Source of the DNA: Candidatus Saccharimonadota bacterium | GTDB lineage: Bacteria > Patescibacteriota > Saccharimonadia > Saccharimonadales > Saccharimonadaceae | Reading direction: 5' to 3' | Length of the DNA stretch: 47,334 nucleotides | Assembly (NCBI GenBank): GCA_028289065.1 | Contig: JAQGHA010000007.1 | Coordinates: 1-47,334, forward strand | Shown: positions 1 to 6,676 of the stretch, one piece after another | How the letters are laid out: every line of letters begins with the position of its first letter | How positions within the stretch are numbered: position 1 is the stretch's first letter | Translations under genes and position numbers: made by a program | The notes under the pieces: generated by a model | Databases searched by the model: none | The model's input: the letters and a program-made list of their open reading frames with translations, nothing else | Told to the model about the DNA's origin: nothing

Positions 1-34
1 ATAGCCTTCTCATCTGTTATTATAGACTTTGTAT

Positions 35-112
35 CGCGGGGTGGAGCAGCCCGGTTAGCTCGTGTGGCTCATAACCACAAGGTCGTAGGTTCAAATCCTA
101 CCCCCGCTACCA
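35..112 (+). tRNA. Initiator tRNA-fMet (anticodon CAT)
   Basis: A complete cloverleaf can be drawn. The acceptor 5' strand is CGCGGGG, the anticodon loop is CTCATAA at 68-74 and the T arm is GTAGG-TTCAAAT-CCTAC. The CCA end (110-112) is encoded. The first acceptor pair is a mismatch (C1 against T72), the hallmark of bacterial initiators, although the usual partner is A72. The anticodon stem is TGTGG/CCACA, so only two of the three conserved G-C pairs next to the loop remain; the third is T-A. The body closely resembles known fMet tRNAs, including the D arm and the anticodon arm context. Confidence 0.93.
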
Positions 113-148
113 AGAAAGATTTCGAAGTTGATTCGGAGTCTTTTTTGT
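108..148 (+). repeat. Left copy of an imperfect ~41-bp direct repeat at the tRNA-fMet 3' end
   Basis: It starts at the TACCA end of the tRNA and includes the terminator. By eye, about 32 of 41 positions match a second copy at 1111-1150. The pair brackets the unknown membrane gene at 205-1002, as expected for an old insertion at a tRNA 3' end. Two unrelated terminators could also look partly alike. Confidence 0.5.
118..146 (+). terminator. Intrinsic terminator after tRNA-fMet
   Basis: A 9-bp stem with two G-T pairs (118-126 with 132-140) and a 5-nt loop is followed by six Ts (141-146). It lies 6 nt after the tRNA CCA end. Confidence 0.75.
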
Positions 149-204
149 TTATAGACAAACAATAGTTCTTCTATACTGGAAGTATGATGTAGAATCAAGA
201 TATC

Positions 205-1002
205 ATGGATATTGATAAAGACAGCAAAACTACACCTTTTTGGAAGAAGATTGATTTATATCAAACAGTGTTAATAGCCCTGTCTCCAGTGGCAGTTTAT
301 ATAATTAAATTCACATACGATATGGGATATGGTGCATATTTCGGAATACCCCTACAATTCGTCTCATTTTCCCTGCCCTCCATATTTGCTACAGGTTTAG
401 TTCTATTAATAATCTTATGGGTAATAGCGGGATATTTAGGTACCTACTTCACGAGCACTAAAGTGAAACCGCACCCTGTAAGGACACTTTTTCGAAACTT
501 TTCGGTACTGTTAACTTTCTGCGCGCTGTTTTTCTTGATACGGGAATCTAATTACATTGCTCCAATCTTTGTATGGACTCTTACGTTTTATGTGGCTATT
601 AGACATATCATGATTCCATCAATTTATTTCAGAAAGACAAAAGGTGTTGAAAATAAATACCTTTTACACATAGAAAAAGTTAAAGAGCGTACAGAAACAT
701 ACAATGACTTCGCATTCAATTTTGCAGTGTATAGTGTCTCAACAAAAATAATTATTACGTTATTAAGTTTGCTATTTATATATCAATACGCAAGCAGCGT
801 AGCTTCAAATCAAACCAAGTTCTATACATACACAGAAGGCAACAAAAATTACGTAGTATTGCGTCAGTTAGATGAAAAAGTAGTATTAGCCGATTATTCC
901 AAGCAAGTCATCGGTAACCAAATAAGACTTTTGGACTTAACTAATGAAGGTGTAGTTCTCGAATACAAAGAATTAGGTAAGCTTCAAACATCGTCTCCAT
1001 AG
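205..1002 (+). CDS. Hypothetical multi-pass membrane protein
   Basis: 265 residues; family not recognised. It has about five hydrophobic segments: roughly residues 20-40, 55-80, 98-115, 120-140 and 175-197. A soluble C-terminal part rich in beta-type sequence (NYVVLRQL, GNQIRLLDL, GVVLEYKEL) follows the last segment. This suggests a membrane sensor or transport accessory protein, but no motif fixes a function. A TAGAAT box lies 9 nt before the ATG. The gene is visibly richer in A and T than its neighbours and lies between two tRNA-terminator-like repeats, so it may have been acquired. Confidence 0.7.
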   Translation: MDIDKDSKTTPFWKKIDLYQTVLIALSPVAVYIIKFTYDMGYGAYFGIPLQFVSFSLPSIFATGLVLLIILWVIAGYLGTYFTSTKVKPHPVRTLFRNFSVLLTFCALFFLIRESNYIAPIFVWTLTFYVAIRHIMIPSIYFRKTKGVENKYLLHIEKVKERTETYNDFAFNFAVYSVSTKIIITLLSLLFIYQYASSVASNQTKFYTYTEGNKNYVVLRQLDEKVVLADYSKQVIGNQIRLLDLTNEGVVLEYKELGKLQTSSP

Positions 1003-1110
1003 ACACCAGTCCTACTGATGTATAAAAGTAACTACTTTCTATACTCGTTATAAATTACCGTTTATCATCAGTTAGCCTATAAGGAAGGCTCCGATACATA
1101 TTGCTTGAGA

Positions 1111-1150
1111 TACCAAAACAGGTTTCGATGCAATTCGAAGCCTTTTTTGT
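1111..1150 (+). repeat. Right copy of the imperfect direct repeat
   Basis: Begins TACCAA and ends in CTTTTTTGT like the left copy at 108-148. It lies immediately before the promoter of the lipid gene at 1162, so the DNA between the copies may be an insertion into the original tRNA-to-lipid-gene spacer. Confidence 0.5.
1121..1148 (+). terminator. Intrinsic terminator upstream of the lipid gene
   Basis: Stem GGTTTCGA (1121-1128) pairs with TCGAAGCC (1135-1142) around a 6-nt loop, followed by six Ts (1143-1148). It would end transcription from the unknown membrane gene upstream. Confidence 0.75.
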
Positions 1151-1155
1151 ATAAT
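1150..1155 (+). promoter_or_regulatory. -10 box of a leaderless promoter
   Basis: TATAAT is followed by exactly 6 nt and then ATG at 1162. With the hexamer at -12 to -7, the A of ATG is +1. This excludes the longer reading frame from 1105, whose first 19 codons would lie upstream of the transcript start and inside a terminator. Confidence 0.7.
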
Positions 1156-1161
1156 GGACTA

Positions 1162-1776
1162 ATGAGCTTACACCGCGCCTCCAAAAAACCCGACTGGGAA
1201 TCTATCCCAGCGGCCGAGCAAACTTCCTTTCAGAGAATCGCCGCTAATAGTGGTGGTGTTTTGACGCCGGCTAATTTAATTACCGTTATTGGGTTTGCCA
1301 TCGTGATATACGGTTTAACCTTTATTATGAGTGGTCATTATTGGATCGGCCTCTTACTACTCGCCTTTGGTCGCTTGCTCGATATCGCTGATGGCTTAGT
1401 CGCTGAAGGTACTGGTACCAAATCTCATTTAGGAGAAATTTTTGACGCAGCGGCTGACAAAATCGGCACACTCTTAACTATTCTTGTATTCGTCGTGGCC
1501 GGTATTACGAGTTGGTGGGTTATTGCCGCACTGGTTATTCCGCAAATTATCATCCCCCTCGTCATCTTGTATAAAAAGCAAAAAGGTATTGCCGTTCATC
1601 CTACTCGCCCAGGAAAAGTCAGCATGGCTTTAACATGGGTGGGAATTGTCGGATTGCTGGTTGTAAAAGCCTTTGGCGACCCTGTTGCGCTTGCAACCGG
1701 TATTTATGTAATTATTGGCTTATCGCTACTTCTCGGCCTTTATGCACTATGGCAGTATTCAACCGGCCGCGACTGA
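1162..1776 (+). CDS. CDP-alcohol phosphatidyltransferase family protein
   Basis: 204 residues from the ATG chosen by the leaderless promoter. An integral membrane enzyme expected to transfer a phosphoalcohol headgroup onto CDP-diacylglycerol (PgsA-like). The CDP-alcohol motif D-x2-D-G-x2-A-x-x8-G-x3-D-x3-D is visible as DIADGLVAE, then GEIFDAAAD. All four Asp are present, but the Arg that usually follows the Ala is Glu. Hydrophobic segments surround the motif and continue to the C-terminus. It is convergent with a CDP-archaeol-synthase-like gene 3 nt away, which suggests a shared role in phospholipid synthesis. The substrate cannot be read from the sequence. Confidence 0.85.
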   Translation: MSLHRASKKPDWESIPAAEQTSFQRIAANSGGVLTPANLITVIGFAIVIYGLTFIMSGHYWIGLLLLAFGRLLDIADGLVAEGTGTKSHLGEIFDAAADKIGTLLTILVFVVAGITSWWVIAALVIPQIIIPLVILYKKQKGIAVHPTRPGKVSMALTWVGIVGLLVVKAFGDPVALATGIYVIIGLSLLLGLYALWQYSTGRD

Positions 1777-1779
1777 TTA

Positions 1780-2337
1780 TTAAATTGGGTCTTTTTTCAG
1801 TCCAAGTAAGTAGCCGATGTAACTGGCGACTAAGTGCATTACAAACCAGATAATAAATATCCATAGGTATTGCATTGGTGTGAGGATAACGAAGAACAGC
1901 GTAACAAATACGCTACCGATAATATAGTCTAGTTGGTCAAATGGTACCCAAGAACCGCCAGATTTAATGTTTCGTTGGCGCTTAAAGAAACTTTCAATTG
2001 CATCACCACCAAGTGCTCCAATTGCGAATAGTGGGCCTAGAATTAATACCGGTAAACTAGTGTAATCAATACCATCGGTTATTGCTCTTGCCCAATCATA
2101 GTTGGCCGCTAAATATTGTTGTAGCCACAAAACAAATGTAGCAATAATAATACCAGCGATAATTCCCCGCCAAGTTTTATGCGGGCCTAAAAGTTCATGG
2201 CCACGCCAGGTACGGCCGCCATCAATTGGGGCGTCATATTTTTTTAAAGCTGGAATAGCAGCGGCAAAAATAGGTATCATATTAGCGGCCGCAGCCGGAA
2301 GTAGAAACCAAATAGCAAATAAAATGTCTTGTAGCAT
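1780..2337 (-). CDS. CDP-archaeol synthase-like (CarS/CdsA-type) cytidylyltransferase
   Basis: 185 residues with about five membrane segments. It resembles the DUF46/CarS family, which activates a lipid phosphate with CTP to give a CDP-lipid. Family-like blocks seen are GGRTWRGHELLGPHKTWRG (about 40-58), GDAIESFFKRQ (about 112-122) and WVPFDQLDYIIG (about 130-141), the last two carrying the acidic and basic residues expected at the metal and CTP site. The start lies 6 nt after a TATACT box, so the mRNA is predicted leaderless. It is divergent from the lipid-kinase-like gene across only 20 nt and shares a palindromic promoter with it. Whether its substrate is phosphatidic acid or an ether lipid is open. 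Confidence 0.8.
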   Translation of the reverse strand: MLQDILFAIWFLLPAAAANMIPIFAAAIPALKKYDAPIDGGRTWRGHELLGPHKTWRGIIAGIIIATFVLWLQQYLAANYDWARAITDGIDYTSLPVLILGPLFAIGALGGDAIESFFKRQRNIKSGGSWVPFDQLDYIIGSVFVTLFFVILTPMQYLWIFIIWFVMHLVASYIGYLLGLKKDPI

Positions 2338-2341
2338 TACT

Positions 2342-2353
2342 CTAGTATACTAG
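2342..2353. promoter_or_regulatory. Palindromic bidirectional -10 element
   Basis: CTAGTATACTAG is a perfect 12-bp palindrome in the 20-nt gap between two divergent genes. It contains TATACT on both strands (plus 2346-2351, minus 2349-2344). Each copy is exactly 6 nt from its ATG (2358 plus, 2337 minus). One symmetric element therefore appears to serve both genes, each leaderless. No good -35 box is seen on either side. Confidence 0.75.
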
Positions 2354-2357
2354 ATAT

Positions 2358-3242
2358 ATGAATTACACCACCGTTGCTATCATCTATAACCCAAATAGTA
2401 CTGGCTCGAGCAAAACTTTGGCTGAAGAATTTCAAAAAAATCTTCTAAAAAAACTGCCTAACCAAAAGGTTGAATTAATTGCGACCGAATATGCCGGCCA
2501 TGCTGAAAAGCTAGCTTATAAAATTGCTAAGGCTTCAAAAAAACCACTAATCTTTTCATCCAGTGGCGACGGTGGCTACAATGAAGTCGTCAACGGTATT
2601 ATGAAAGCCCAAAACAAAGGCTACAAGCCAACTGCGGGGCTGCTACCTGCTGGTAATGCTAACGACCACTATCATAACGTTCACACCAAGAATGTTATTA
2701 ATTTAATAGTTGCCGGTGAAACAAAACAAATTGACCTACTGCGTATTTCTTATCGCTCAAAATTAATGAAGACTCATCGCTACGCTCACTCGTACATTGG
2801 TTTTGGAATTTCATCCATGGTCAGTGAAGAGCTGAACAAGACGAAACTCAATCGTTTTAAAGAAACCTGGCTGGTTGCCCGAACACTATTCACCCACAGC
2901 CCAGTGAAATTAAAAATCGGCTCTGAACCAAAAAAATACGATAGCGTCATTGTCAGTAATGTCGACCGCATGTCTAAATACTTAACCGTTTCACGCCCAT
3001 CACGTATGGACGATGGGTTATTTGAAGTTACCATCTCTACACATGAAAACAAATTAAAGTTAATTGGATTAATTTTGCGAGCTTCGCTAATTAAGTTGAA
3101 AGAAGATAAGCAAACTGACAAGTTTTCATTTGATACAGTTGATAAAACGTTGGCTCAAACTGATGGTGAACTTTTGACCATCAACGCAAAAACCCACGTA
3201 GACATTACTATCGAAAAACAAGTTTTGAACTGTTTAGTATAA
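2358..3242 (+). CDS. Diacylglycerol/lipid kinase-like protein (DAGK catalytic domain)
   Basis: 294 residues. The N-terminal nucleotide-binding fold starts IIYNPNSTG (about 9-17). The kinase loop is SSGDGGYNEVVNG (about 68-80) and the second signature is LPAGNANDHYHNV (about 97-109), matching the GGDGT and GT/NAND motifs of DAGK/YegS/NAD-kinase-fold enzymes. The first Gly of GGDG is Ser. A C-terminal beta domain follows, with RPSRMDDGLFEV (about 213-224). It probably phosphorylates a lipid that feeds the divergent CDP-lipid synthase. Its stop is 1 nt from the stop of the convergent DivIC-like gene. Confidence 0.82.
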   Translation: MNYTTVAIIYNPNSTGSSKTLAEEFQKNLLKKLPNQKVELIATEYAGHAEKLAYKIAKASKKPLIFSSSGDGGYNEVVNGIMKAQNKGYKPTAGLLPAGNANDHYHNVHTKNVINLIVAGETKQIDLLRISYRSKLMKTHRYAHSYIGFGISSMVSEELNKTKLNRFKETWLVARTLFTHSPVKLKIGSEPKKYDSVIVSNVDRMSKYLTVSRPSRMDDGLFEVTISTHENKLKLIGLILRASLIKLKEDKQTDKFSFDTVDKTLAQTDGELLTINAKTHVDITIEKQVLNCLV

Positions 3243-3243
3243 A

Positions 3244-3711
3244 TTAACTTTCGTCGTTACTATTGATACTTTTACTGTTACCGCCGAATAGGAAATTCAA
3301 CCACTGCTGTAAGTTAGGTACAGCTTGTTGAACTGCAGCCGTTTGCTGAACCGGCGCATCAGCAGCTTTGGCTTGGTCGGTATTATCTGGTAAAATCAGT
3401 AGCTTTTCGCCCGGCTTAACCAACCCCAAAGTATCGCGAACGGCCAATTCTTTATATTCATCCGTTTGATAATATTTCTTTTGTAACTCAAGGCTGTCAC
3501 GTTGCAACTTTGTTAATTGCAGTTGCCTTTGCTTAATGTCTACTTCCTTTTGGAGGGCATAATTTCGTTGCATCACCTCGAGAGAACCCCATACCCAACT
3601 GGCCGCAATCAAAAAAGCCGCCGCAATCACAACGTTATTAAACGTCAAATATTTATGGCGTAAAGTATATATAATTTTATGAATGTTTATATCAGGCATA
3701 AGCACCTTCAT
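3244..3711 (-). CDS. DivIC/FtsB-like septum formation initiator protein
   Basis: 155 residues. One membrane segment (about 26-42) is followed by a coiled coil (about 45-82). The family block YYQTDEYKELAVRDTLGLV with PGEKLLILP (about 80-108) follows. These are the marks of the bitopic division proteins FtsB/DivIC. The C-terminus is a Gln/Ala-rich tail of about 45 residues. A TATAAT box (minus strand, 3721-3716) lies only 4 nt before the first ATG, so translation might instead begin at a downstream GTG or ATG (codons 3 or 5). Confidence 0.85.
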   Translation of the reverse strand: MKVLMPDINIHKIIYTLRHKYLTFNNVVIAAAFLIAASWVWGSLEVMQRNYALQKEVDIKQRQLQLTKLQRDSLELQKKYYQTDEYKELAVRDTLGLVKPGEKLLILPDNTDQAKAADAPVQQTAAVQQAVPNLQQWLNFLFGGNSKSINSNDES

Positions 3712-3744
3712 ACTTATTATATCTCAACAGATTGAAATACATAG

Positions 3745-3750
3745 TATAAT
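3745..3750 (+). promoter_or_regulatory. -10 box for the CAT tRNA
   Basis: TATAAT ends 9 nt before the tRNA 5' end. A recognisable -35 box was not found at 16-18 bp. Confidence 0.5.
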
Positions 3751-3759
3751 AGCTCGTGC

Positions 3760-3835
3760 GGGGCTGTAGCTCATCGGTCAGAGCAGGCGGCTCATAACCA
3801 CTTGGTAGATAGTTCAACTCTATCCAGCCCCACCA
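3760..3835 (+). tRNA. tRNA with anticodon CAT, probably tRNA-Ile2 (lysidine type)
   Basis: Complete cloverleaf: acceptor GGGGCTG/CAGCCCC, T arm GATAG-TTCAACT-CTATC and an encoded CCA. The anticodon loop is CTCATAA. The arm from GAGCAGGCG to ACTTGGT closely matches bacterial tRNA-Ile2 rather than elongator Met, so the C34 is probably converted to lysidine and reads AUA. The anticodon stem contains a C-A mismatch at 29-41. The 3' end is the attachment site of the downstream integrative element, and its antisense strand encodes the last codons of the recombinase. The Met alternative cannot be excluded. Confidence 0.85.
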
Positions 3836-5376
3836 GAATTTAATAAAGAACTTCCGACTAGATCGTTGAATGGCTCTCTCCAGAGGTAATCAACGATTTT
3901 TTCGTTATCAACACGTAGGTTCAAAAACAAAATACGGCATAAGGCATCTTTTTCCACGGCAGACCCAGCGACCATCTTATCTTTTGCTGTTTTGAGAAGG
4001 TTCAAAAACTCTTCTTTATTAAGCTTAATCCTAGAAGGATTCTCAATTTTCTTGTTGTGTTTTGCAATTTGAGCTTCTAATGACATCTGGTCATTAGATA
4101 GATCCTCAAGCCGTTTCATACTCGATACGAAAACAGGAGAACCCTCATCAAAGCGACCAATAGCTAGCGTACGTTCGTTAATCTCACTCTTAATATGATT
4201 GAGTGAACCATTCAAGCTATAGACCTCTTCTTTGATCTTGATAATCTTCTCGTCAGTCATATCATCAATAGCCTTGCCGTAACGCTCGTACATCTCATCT
4301 GAGATAGTAATCGTTTCAAGGTACTCGTACAGAGACCTAAAGATATGCTTAGCACGGATAGACCTAGGTTTACGAGTACAGTCCCTATTGTTACAACGAT
4401 AAGACAGTACACTTTTACCGCTACCGTTCTTGTTCTTACCAACTATCATATGGTTCGGACCCTTACAAACTGCGCAGTATACAAATGCATGTAGTGGGTA
4501 GAAAGTGACCCTCTTTTTGGTGTTTCTATCTCGTGTTCTGCCACGACTCATAGCCTGTATAGCCTCGTACATTTCTTTAGTTGCAACAGCCTGAAGCCCA
4601 TGAAGTTCCACTAGATTCACGGTCTGGTTAGCCTGTAATAATATTCCGTAATAAAAGGGATCTCTAAACATCTTACTAACGGTTGTAAGTATTGGATGAA
4701 TCTCTCTACGCCTTCTCACGTCCTTCGTAATCCTCTTCACACCACGATCCTTAAGGAATTGTGTAATACCCGAAAGACTCTCACCTTGATATCGCATTTG
4801 CCACGCCTGTTTAACAAGCTCATGATGGCCATTTGGCTCATATAGGCCGCTAACCTCACTACGGTTATAGCCCCACTTAGGCGTACCTGCAGACTTCCCC
4901 TCATCAAGGTTTCCCGACACCCCTCGATTGACCTTGTCAGATAAATCATCCGAATACTGCTTCGAGAAGACAAAAAGCATTCCAAGCAACATCTTGCCAT
5001 TGGCATCATTGCTGAACTGGTGACTATGAAAACGGATATCTTGTAGTGTGCGTTCATCTAGCATATTGATAATGTACCCGCCCTCAAGCATGTTACGACT
5101 CAATCTATCAGGATGCCAACAAAGAATTGCATCATACTTTTTGTCTTCCAATGCTTTAATCATTTGATTAAACACTGGCCGTTGGTTTGGAAGTTTAGCC
5201 GACTTCGTCTCCTTAAGCACCTCCACTACGTTCAAGTCGAGGTCCTTAGCTAACCGTTGGCAGTCTTTAATCTGATCATCGATTGAACGGACCTGACGAT
5301 TCTCATCTTCTGTGGATTTACGTACATACAAAACGTAACGTAATCTTTTAATGTCTGTGGCTTGATGACGTACCAT
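3820..5376 (-). CDS. Large serine recombinase (integrase), C-terminus replaced by tRNA sequence
   Basis: 518 residues. The resolvase domain holds catalytic Ser21 in YVRKSTED and the HPDRLSRN block near residue 94. A recombinase domain follows (about 165-270), then a zinc ribbon with CAVC (about 308-311) and CNNRDC (about 331-336), and a coiled coil (about 380-440). The last residues GGAG and the TAG stop are read from the antisense strand of the tRNA 3' end, so this terminus exists only in the integrated state. The matching 42-codon extension lies at 11327-11465; the circular form would encode about 559 residues. TAGAAT at 5388-5383 lies 6 nt before the ATG, giving a leaderless start. Confidence 0.95.
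   Translation of the reverse strand: MVRHQATDIKRLRYVLYVRKSTEDENRQVRSIDDQIKDCQRLAKDLDLNVVEVLKETKSAKLPNQRPVFNQMIKALEDKKYDAILCWHPDRLSRNMLEGGYIINMLDERTLQDIRFHSHQFSNDANGKMLLGMLFVFSKQYSDDLSDKVNRGVSGNLDEGKSAGTPKWGYNRSEVSGLYEPNGHHELVKQAWQMRYQGESLSGITQFLKDRGVKRITKDVRRRREIHPILTTVSKMFRDPFYYGILLQANQTVNLVELHGLQAVATKEMYEAIQAMSRGRTRDRNTKKRVTFYPLHAFVYCAVCKGPNHMIVGKNKNGSGKSVLSYRCNNRDCTRKPRSIRAKHIFRSLYEYLETITISDEMYERYGKAIDDMTDEKIIKIKEEVYSLNGSLNHIKSEINERTLAIGRFDEGSPVFVSSMKRLEDLSNDQMSLEAQIAKHNKKIENPSRIKLNKEEFLNLLKTAKDKMVAGSAVEKDALCRILFLNLRVDNEKIVDYLWREPFNDLVGSSLLNSGGAG
3827..3835. other. attL core (GCCCCACCA) at the tRNA 3' end
   Basis: The 9-bp sequence is repeated directly at 11457-11465. Here it closes the tRNA gene. 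On the minus strand it is read in frame by the recombinase gene as part of its final codons before the tRNA-encoded stop. Confidence 0.8.
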
Positions 5377-5382
5377 GTTGTG

Positions 5383-5388
5383 ATTCTA
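5383..5388 (-). promoter_or_regulatory. -10 box of the recombinase gene
   Basis: TAGAAT on the minus strand, exactly 6 nt before the recombinase ATG. It lies 4 bp downstream of the stop codon of the 49-residue gene. Confidence 0.6.
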
Positions 5389-5392
5389 GCAC

Positions 5393-5542
5393 CTAAAGTG
5401 CAATACGTCCTCCATTGTTATCCGATATTGATATGCCGTTCAAGGCTAAAAGAGAGTCTGATACCTCAATACACTCAAGCAGATCAACCAACTCTAATAT
5501 GGTATGGTCCGCTGTATTATTTTGAGCTTTGAGTACTTCCAT
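5393..5542 (-). CDS. Small hypothetical protein, 49 residues
   Basis: ATG at 5542 and TAG at 5395-5393. The peptide begins MEVLKAQNN, has an amphipathic acidic middle (TILELVDLLECIEVSDSLL) and ends GGRIAL. It looks like a folded small protein rather than noise, but no family is recognised. A TATAAA box (minus, 5562-5557) lies 14 nt before the ATG, with an out-of-frame ATG between. It fills most of the gap between the recombinase and the upstream unknown gene, in the same direction. A regulator or accessory factor of recombination is possible but unproven. Confidence 0.5.
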   Translation of the reverse strand: MEVLKAQNNTADHTILELVDLLECIEVSDSLLALNGISISDNNGGRIAL

Positions 5543-5556
5543 GCACTCATCGTAAA

Positions 5557-5562
5557 TTTATA
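5557..5562 (-). promoter_or_regulatory. Possible -10 box for the 49-residue gene
   Basis: TATAAA on the minus strand, 14 nt upstream of the start codon; no clear -35 box seen. Confidence 0.35.
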
Positions 5563-5583
5563 CGAAGGTTACAGGAATGACAG

Positions 5584-6123
5584 CTAAAAAACTCTTTTCT
5601 TGTCCTTTTTGTACGCACTCTTAATACGACCAACTGTCTTAACATCCACTTCATGATTGCTAGCAATAACAATGTTACTGAGCCCCGCATCTATGTCAGC
5701 ACGAATATCTCTGTCACGGTCAGATAAGGGTTTAGTAATTATACGTTTTCTACGATCTAGAGCGTAAGCATCAAGGCCGGGCTTAATACTAGAACGCCAA
5801 TACTTATCTATATAAGCCTTTAGCTCATTCACAGTGATATCGTGCGCAAGGACTAACGATACCGTACCTTTAGGGTTCGCTTCTATGCTGACGTATTCAC
5901 CGATTAAGGACTCATCCCAGACATCCGTTTCAATATAATAACTGATTATCTCCCAGAATGTGCTCGGTAGATGATACTTCTCCAGTATTAACGAGGCGCT
6001 CGCTGCTTGGGCATATACACCCCCTGAATGTCGCACAAGTTCAATCGAGAGACAGAAGTCTCTATCGTTTTTTAATTGCCTTAAAAGCTCCAAACCACGC
6101 ACATCTTCAGACATAACATTCAC
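5584..6123 (-). CDS. Hypothetical protein with C-terminal helix-turn-helix-like region
   Basis: 179 residues, soluble, family not recognised. The C-terminal 45 residues (DRDRDIRADIDAGLSN, IVIASNHEVDVKTVGRI) look like the small helix-turn-helix of resolvases and homeodomain-like regulators, and end in a basic tail KKDKKRVF. The N-terminal two thirds are mixed alpha/beta with no catalytic motif. It lies upstream of the recombinase, in the same direction. A DNA-binding partner of the recombinase, such as a directionality factor, or a regulator is a reasonable guess only. Confidence 0.6.
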   Translation of the reverse strand: MNVMSEDVRGLELLRQLKNDRDFCLSIELVRHSGGVYAQAASASLILEKYHLPSTFWEIISYYIETDVWDESLIGEYVSIEANPKGTVSLVLAHDITVNELKAYIDKYWRSSIKPGLDAYALDRRKRIITKPLSDRDRDIRADIDAGLSNIVIASNHEVDVKTVGRIKSAYKKDKKRVF

Positions 6124-6371
6124 CTCTACTACAATGATACGTTTTTGAGTATTTTTGGTCTACATTCATACAGTAATCTATAGCAAGAATAACCTGTTGT
6201 ACCTATAAAACTGCAGGGCTTAAACTTTTTCCTTGCAGAGACACAGCCAGGTAAGCATGTCGGATAACAATGTTCGGATACTATTTTTATTTTTTTATGC
6301 AGACCACAGGCAAGCTTAATATAGGACTCCCTCCCCTTGCCTGGGAAATTTCGGGTGGTATGGGGGTTCCC

Positions 6372-6599
6372 CTACAAACCCTGGAAGAATTTATCAACAT
6401 CAATACGCAAAGCCTGGGCAATTCTATAAACCGTAGTAACAGTAGGCCGCCTTTTGCCGGTCTCAATGTTAGCAATAGCAACTCGGTCTAGTGAAGCCTC
6501 GCTAGCGAGCCTCTCTTGAGTAAAGCCCCTAGCTTTACGTAACTCAGCAATACGCTTGCTAAGCTGATTTAAAAAGGCTTCTTCGCTTCCGATAGACAT
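6372..6599 (-). CDS. XRE-family transcriptional regulator
   Basis: 75 residues, essentially one Cro/C1-type helix-turn-helix domain. ISKRIAELRKARGFTQERLA-type helices are followed by the recognition region ASLDRVAIANIETGKRRPTVTTVYRIAQAL. A short tail DVDKFFQGL closes it. No ligand or oligomerisation domain is present. Its ATG lies 6 nt after TATGCT (6611-6606), and paired inverted repeats lie between it and the divergent gene at 6677. It probably represses itself and the divergent small operon. Confidence 0.92.
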   Translation of the reverse strand: MSIGSEEAFLNQLSKRIAELRKARGFTQERLASEASLDRVAIANIETGKRRPTVTTVYRIAQALRIDVDKFFQGL

Positions 6600-6612
6600 G
6601 CTCTAAGCATAT

Positions 6613-6649
6613 GTAGTCATAAGACTACGGACCATAATCATTTGACTAC
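6613..6649. promoter_or_regulatory. Paired operators and divergent promoters for the XRE regulator
   Basis: Operator 1 is a perfect inverted repeat, GTAGTC-ATAA-GACTAC (6613-6628). Operator 2 is a weaker copy with the same 4-nt spacing, ATAATC-ATTT-GACTAC (6634-6649). Their centres are 21 bp apart, two helical turns. Operator 2 overlaps TTGACT (6642-6647), which is a -35 box exactly 17 bp from TACATT (6665-6670) and serves the plus-strand gene. Operator 1 adjoins the -10 of the regulator gene itself. Binding could block both promoters. Confidence 0.7.
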
Positions 6650-6676
6650 AATTTAAAACTGATCTACATTAGGCAT

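Noticed and set aside
1105-1161. N-terminal extension of the CDP-alcohol transferase (first 19 codons)
   Set aside because: It spans an intrinsic terminator and the promoter; the TATAAT box places the start at 1162.
6270-6491. 73-codon ORF antisense to the XRE gene
   Set aside because: Shadow of the XRE coding sequence with no ribosome site and odd composition.
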